Of a DNA stretch of 64,000 bases, positions 58,801 to 64,000 are shown piece by piece (positions within the stretch are counted from its first letter, which is position 1; each line of letters starts with the position of its first letter). The notes beneath the pieces were generated by a model. The model did no database searches, was not told the origin of the DNA, and saw only the letters and a list, made by a program, of their open reading frames with translations. The translations under genes were made by a program, and so were the position numbers. Source of the stretch: Tetragonia tetragonoides (taxonomy: Eukaryota; Streptophyta; Magnoliopsida; Caryophyllales; Aizoaceae); assembly GCA_038025085.1 (NCBI GenBank), contig CM076139.1, forward strand, positions 23,887,307 through 23,951,306. Reading direction: 5' to 3'.

Positions 58801-59950
58801 GTCCACACTCCATCTTCCTTTCTGATCGCCTCTATAGCATTCCTTCTCCTTTTACTAACAGTCATCATGTGATAATACTTGGTGTTCAAGTCCCCATCTT
58901 TCATGTGAAGCACTCTCGACCTCTGCTTGTTCATAATAGCTTCCCTGACATACAGTTCAGCTAACTCAACTTGAAGTTCACTTTCTGTTTCTTCATTAGA
59001 GCTACTTCCATGCCTTCTTTGTTGCTTCTCAATGTTCCCAACAGTTTCAATGATTTTTTCATTGACATTTCCAAACTTTTCCTTATTCCACTTCTTCAAA
59101 GCATTTCTGGTACCCTCAGCTTTTCCTTTAACCTGTAACTCCAGGATCATGCAGGTTCACTCTCCCAAGCTTCCATGATTACACTGAGGCAATTACTATA
59201 ACGCAGCCACATCTCCTCAAACTTAAAAGGCTTAGGTCCCAGATCCACCTCCCCTACAGTGTTCAGGATGATAGGAGCATGGTCTGAGACAAGGGCTGTC
59301 TCGTGCTTGACAGAAGCCTTTTTGAACAGGTCTCTCCACTCAGTGTTGCACAAAACCCTATCTAGTCTTTCCTTCAGATAAATCCTCCCAGCTCTCTTCT
59401 TAAACCACGTATAGATGTTCCCACTGTACCCCATATCCATCAAACTTAAGCTAGCTATGAAAGTGTTTAGCTCAGGTTTGATTGTAACATTATCAGCACC
59501 TCCCCATCTCTCTTCTGCGCTTGTGATTGCATTGAAATCACTAGCAATACACAAAAGCAAGTTGAAAAAAAGAGAGATCACCTCTAGTCCTTCCCAGAAA
59601 GCTTCCTTGTCACAGTGATTAGGAGCCCTATACACCATAGCCAGAAGCCATTTTTTGTCTGCCTCTTTATCTGTGAATTGTAACACACAGACTTGGTAGT
59701 TCTTAATAATCAGTTTACCACCACTATCTTTGTTCCAGAGAATTGCTAAGCCACCAAATTTCCCAGCAGAAGAAACTGCTTCCACATTATCAAAGCCTAA
59801 GAACCTCAAACACCCTATTGCCTTCTGTTCCGCGATCATGGTCTCGGAGAGGAACAACACATCAGGATTATACCTCCGAGCTAGGGCCTTTATACGGAAA
59901 GCTGTCGCGGGACGCCCCAATCCCCGACAATTCCAGAGGATGGCTAACAT
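55876..59950 (-). pseudogene. LINE copy 2 ORF2: endonuclease, RT, zf-RVT, RNase H (several frameshifts)
   Basis: Starts MLAILWNCRGLGRPATAFRI at 59950. Endonuclease: LSETMI, IASDFNAIT, RLDRVLCNTEW, LVSDHAPI. RT: SPGPDGFSAMFF, LKIDMAKAYDKVEW, RGLRQGDPLSPFLF, LLYADDLVVFG. zf-RVT: CTLCKGEAETTEHLFFLC. RNase H: YHYCSDAAV, ETKAILKIF, LTDAKACADYL, FNALAHFLANWA, to the stop at 55876. Frame changes near 59150, 58570, 57650, 57455 and 57260 and an in-frame TAG at 56344. The active-site residues of all four domains remain. Confidence 0.9.
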
Positions 59951-60129
59951 TGGGGGGTTGGGGGCAAGGTCTGGCTCGCCTCCTCAGCCTTCTTGTTAGC
60001 TTGGTCAAACTGATCCAGCAAATCTTGGTAAACATCAAACTTCCCAGCAAGTCTCTCTTCTATCTTTTTTGCAATAACTCTTCTCTTGCCCTTCATTCTT
60101 GCCCTATTATCTTTCTTGGACATAATCCC

Positions 60130-61824
60130 CTAAACCTCTCCCCATGGGTCTGGTTCCACTGTTGTTTCCTCATCTGGTGGCAATAATGGAAGCTCTACCA
60201 GACTTTTGAGAGCCTTTAAGTGCCTAGGGTTGGTACGTTTCCCCTCATCTTCTCCTTTTCTTTTCACTGTCATCCTATCAAGAGCTGAGGCTATCTGGGG
60301 GTTTACAATCAGTGAATCTTCCACAATTTGGTTTGGAGGAACCACATTCATCTTGAGAATTTCAAAGGGACAAGTATTGGGTTGGCTGGCTGGCATTTTG
60401 TTGGCGTTTGGTCTGGGTTGGGTGGTAAGGTAGTTGGGTGAAGTTGGATGTTTTGTTGGTTGGCTAGAAGAGGAGGATGCTACCATCCCAGGATAATTTT
60501 TCAAGCTTGTTGAGGGGATTCTTGATGGTATCTGTGAATTTGTTGTCTTGGTTGGGTTTTTTGAGGAAAGGGAGATTTTAGGTTGTGAAGTTGCCTGTAT
60601 AGCAAAGGCACTTGGATTTCCTTGTTCTGGTTCCTTGATCACCAGACTAGGGTGGGGAATCTTTGCTGCAGTACCTTCTCTTCCCTTAAATTTCCTCGGT
60701 TTCCACATGTCTTCATACCCAGAGAGGTTCAATACTTCAGCCCTGCTACTGCTGCTAATTTGTGTCACCTTGACACACTCAAAAGTTTCCACAGTAATAC
60801 TTTCTTGGGTTCCCACCTTCTTTTTAATACTGAAGTTTTAGTCTCCAAGTACCACCCTGTTACCATATTTATTCATGGAAGGATGTATTGGAGGGGGGCT
60901 TGGGTCAAAAACAGGAATGGATTCATGGTCTCTAATCGGAGGAAACACTATTAATCCACTCTTGTTCGTTAACTCAGGGTTCAAGGATTCTGTTTCCAGC
61001 TGTGCTTCTTCTGAAATTATGCTCTCCGTAGGGATTAAGGGGGAGTTCCAGTCCCTTAGGTCTACTACTCTCATATTAGTCATATACCCAGGGTCTGGGC
61101 TTCTAAACACCGGAGCAACTTCAAGCTTACATTCACCCATATCATGGCCTAGCCGACCACAACTGTAGCAGTAGTCCGATATCCTCTCAAACTTGAAGCT
61201 AACCCAGTTCTTCCTCCCGTCATTACTAGTGAAATTAAATCCCCTAGGGAGAGGTTTGAGCAGGTCTAGTACCACTTTAACCCTTAAAAAACCTCTCGAT
61301 AACATCCTGTCCTCCGAGACTGAATCAGTACCCAGTGGTACCCCATATCTCCTTCCAATCAATATTGCATTTTTGGGGGAGTATTTCGCCCAAGGAAGGT
61401 CATGAATCTGTATCCAAAAGGGCATTTTGCTAAAATCTAGCTGAGTAATCTGCTGATTTTGTTCCCACTCCTTCAAAACAACTTGTCTACCCAGCACACC
61501 CCAATTTCCATCTAAAAACTTATCTCTGTCTAATTTTCCTTTAAACGAGAAAAGGAAATGAAAATCATTAATCACAGAAATTGAAGGTTTACCTCTTATG
61601 TTCCAGCTTTTCTCCATAATAGACCACGCAAGCCTCATTTTGATGGGGTTTTCAGTGATAACTTTTCCTACAACACACAAGTTCTTGACTCTGTCAGTGA
61701 GAACCTCATTATCTGGAAGATGTGGTTCTTCATTGGAGGTATCGAAAGGATCCCCATACTTTTTCTTATATTCCTCACTCCTCTGTTGTTCCTCATAATA
61801 GTCTGAGTGTTCGATATTTGCCAT
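60130..61824 (-). pseudogene. LINE copy 2 ORF1: DUF4283 and zinc knuckle (one in-frame stop)
   Basis: 564 codons from MANIEHSDYYEEQQRSEEYK at 61824. DUF4283-like domain (RDKFLDGNWGVLGRQVVLKE, MPFWIQIHDLPWAKYSPKNA), then a CCHC knuckle (CYSCGRLGHDMGEC). The Ser/Pro/Thr-rich tail has a basic end (MTVKRKGEDEGKRTNPRHLK). The only visible break is TAA at 60838-60840. The ORF ends about 180 nt before ORF2. Confidence 0.88.
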
Positions 61825-62309
61825 GAAAGTGGATCTATTTTTTGATTTTTATGGTGTTTTGTTTTTATATTGTGAAAGAAAAGATTTTTGGGCGAGAAAA
61901 AGGAATAAGGACACAAGAGCACAATGAAAGAACACAGGTAAGAAGGAAATTGTATTCTCTGTAATAAGGCTACAATCCCAATAAGGCAAGGGGATGAGGA
62001 AAGATAGGATTTTTAGGTAGAAAGGAAATAAAGGAGACTCCTTTAGAGATCCAAGAAAAGATACAGCAAAGAGGAAAGCGGCGGTCCACAAGGGAAAATT
62101 AGGTTATCACAGAGGAAAAGGAGAGCATCCTACTCACGAGGAAATTTTTTTACCGACTTTCTTCTTCTGTTAATTCCCTACAGCACCCCAACTACCTCTA
62201 TCTCACACCCAACTAACTCTATCTCACAATTTTGGTTCCTCAATCGACACAAGAGAACACAGTACACATCCATCTACCCCATCAAACCATCACCCACCAC
62301 CACCATGGT

Positions 62310-62600
62310 AGAGCTGGGCAAGTGCGCGGGGACCCGCATGACAGCCCGACCCGAAGTGGGTACGTGCCATTTAATTTGGTACTTGGGCGGGTCAATATGG
62401 GACAAACCCACTTAAAAAATAAAGCGGGTCAGCGCGGGTCAAAAGAAAAAACATGTGAATAACCGCTAGTTTTCCTGTCAGTCTCTCTCTCATCTCAAAC
62501 TCTCAGTCTCTCACTCTCTCTCCTAGTCTCCTCTCAGTCTCTCACTCTATCTCTCTCTCCTCTCAAGTCTCACCCTCTCTCTAAAAACTCATTAGTTGCA
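62310..62600. repeat. Low-complexity GGGTC words followed by CT-rich repeat
   Basis: 62320-62450 holds CGGGTCAGCGCGGGTCAAAA-type words related to 54930-55170. 62478-62582 is an irregular CTCTCAGTCTCTCACTCTCT repeat. Non-coding. Confidence 0.75.
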
Positions 62601-62696
62601 AGCTTGCGGTAATCAAGAGATAATATGTTCAGTAAATGCTATCAAGACTATCTAGCCTAGATAAGAATAAGGTAATTAATATATAATTTTGCTCGA

Positions 62697-64000
62697 TTTT
62701 TTTTTTTGGCAATTAAAATGATATTTTCATTAATTACCGAATGAAGCATTACAAACTTGGGTTCTAAACGAACCTCTCATGATAGACTCCCTACCACACA
62801 GAATACAATGACCCTACTAAAAGCATCCTTCATAACCCTTTAGATATGACCTCACCTTCTAGGAAGGGTATCTCATACCCAAGGGCAGTTTACAATTAGT
62901 AGAAACACTTACACAATGATTCACCTAGGACTTAAAACCATCCAAATCATACAAGAACTTTTGCAGCTTCACATGGCCTTGGACACGCACATAAACCTAG
63001 TTTTCCAGCTGTCTACAATAATACCTTGATCACACTTCTTCCCTTGAAAGACTCTAATATTCCTCTCAGTCCAGATTGCATATACTGCATCTAGAAAACA
63101 CATTTTCACAACAGCAGCTCGAGCATTCTTCTCTCTGGATATTCTGATAACCCAATCACATTCCTGTTGCCAAGAAAGAATGTTCCTGGTAAAACCCAAC
63201 CATCTCAGAACATTCTGCCAGACACTCTGAGAGAACCTGCAAGCAAACAGCAGATGCTGCAATGTTTCCTGTTGATCTCCACATAAAGGGCACATAAGAT
63301 CACATTGGATCCCCCAGCTTGCAATAACATCTTTTGTCCTCAGTTTTCCATGCAAGCTAAGCCACAGAATAAAGACTGATTTTGGTCTTGCAGCATTAGA
63401 GCATATAAGATTTTTCCAGAGGACTGCATCACATACTCCCCGCAACAAAGAATAACATTTACCAATAGAAAATTTACCTCCCTTCAGTACACAGTTCCAC
63501 TCCCCAATAACAGGCTGAAATTTCCTCATATGGACAATTTTCTGCACCATCCAAGAGGCCTGTTTAGGGATATCCATATTCCACACATCCTTCCCTTTAA
63601 TATAGTACATATGGACCCATTTAATCCATAGGGTATCCTTCTTAGAGCTAAGAGCCCACAAAAGTTTACTGACAGCTGCATTGTTCCATAGCTTCAGGTT
63701 CAAAATATTACAGCCCCCAGCTCTCTTAGGAAGGCATACCTTATCCCATGCAAGTAAAACTCTTTTTGTTACTTGAGCTTCACCTGACCAAAGAAAACTC
63801 CTGCATGTAGCTTCAAGTAGTTTCATGATTTTTTGAGGAAGAATGAAGAGTTGTGACCAATATGCCTGAATTCCAAAAAGCACTGCCTTGATTAATTGCA
63901 ATCTACCTGCATAAGAGACAAACCTAGCTGCCCAATGTCTCAACTTACTAGTCATCTTCTCTTTGTGGAAAGGGGGACCCCAAGGTACTTTACAGGTATA
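62697..64000 (-). mobile_element. LINE copy 3, 3' part; runs off the window
   Basis: The T-run at 62697-62707 is the poly-A end. The 3' UTR is about 260 nt. Only the ORF2 C-terminal part lies in the window. It is closest in arrangement to LINE copy 1: SYAGRLQLIKAVLFGIQAYW compares with SYAGRLQLIKSVLFAMNSYW there. Confidence 0.85.
62969..64000 (-). pseudogene. LINE copy 3 ORF2, C-terminal part (partial at window edge)
   Basis: Open for 328 codons from 63955 to the stop at 62969: KLRHWAARFVSYAGRLQLIK, LPKRAGGCNILNLKLWNNAA, and zf-RVT CPLCGDQQETLQHLLFACRF, ending AVYAIWTERNIRVFQGKKC. At the edge, KYLGVPLSTKR is in another frame and the segment that normally separates it from MTSKLRHW is missing. 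A small deletion or frameshift therefore lies near 63955. The rest of the reverse transcriptase lies beyond position 64000. Confidence 0.85.

Larger units (their letters stand above)
55840..62151 (-). mobile_element. Full-length L1-type LINE, copy 2 (with RNase H)
   Basis: 6.3 kb on the minus strand, with a target duplication of 17 bp and one mismatch: ACCGACATTCTTCTTCT (55823-55839) and ACCGACTTTCTTCTTCT (62152-62168). A T-run at 55841-55850 is the poly-A tail. Order: leader about 0.3 kb, ORF1, ORF2 with endonuclease, RT, zf-RVT and a C-terminal RNase H that copy 1 lacks, so it is a different LINE family. More damaged than copy 1. Confidence 0.92.

Overview
The window is eudicot nuclear DNA. 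Two host genes have plant-type split exons (GT-AG introns, some over 1 kb), a third is a plant-specific F-box gene, and about two thirds of the sequence is plant transposons: L1-type LINEs with DUF4283/zf-RVT domains, a Ty1/copia element, a Tat-lineage Ty3/gypsy element, hAT MITEs and a Helitron end. I cannot name the species.

Host genes. (1) 1688-3880, minus: a P-type pentatricopeptide-repeat protein of the EMB2076 type, two exons. (2) 18263-22706, plus: a five-exon gene for a conserved plant protein of unknown function that ends in a Glu/Gln repeat tail. (3) 26241-26987, minus: an EID1-like F-box protein with an uninterrupted coding exon. (4) 51776-52081, minus: a decayed second exon of a Bet v 1/PR-10-like gene. 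Genes 1 and 2 diverge; two large insertions lie between them.

Mobile DNA, left to right. A 312-bp foldback hairpin lies at 4574-4885. A full-length LINE (5866-11088, minus) is bounded by an 18-bp target duplication and probably sits inside a hAT relic. A copia element (11779-17412) has 556/555-bp LTRs, no recognisable tRNA primer site and an odd 14-nt complementarity beside the LTR. LINE fragments occupy 23.9-28.5 kb and 30.8-33.6 kb; one is interrupted by a hAT MITE. Helitron 3' ends repeat at 33.8-34.5 kb. A 15.76-kb Tat element fills 35678-51437. On the right are a Bet v 1 relic, another LINE piece, a 185-bp hAT MITE with a perfect 8-bp duplication, a second full-length LINE (55840-62151, minus) and a third LINE cut by the window edge.

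The most notable object is the Tat element. Its gag-RT-RNaseH-aRNaseH-integrase runs on the minus strand. Between the integrase and the 3' LTR, on the opposite strand, it carries two plant mobile domain (PMD) genes: one with seven exons joined by six phase-0 introns (38323-41082) and one with two exons and a TATA box (41873-43418). Because they are antisense to the genomic RNA, their introns would not be removed in the retrotransposition intermediate. Both copies here are damaged by stops or frameshifts, so this is an inactive example. The element also lacks a recognisable protease, carries a 66-bp x 4 minisatellite, and shares a GC-rich palindromic motif between its LTRs and the upstream regions of both antisense genes.
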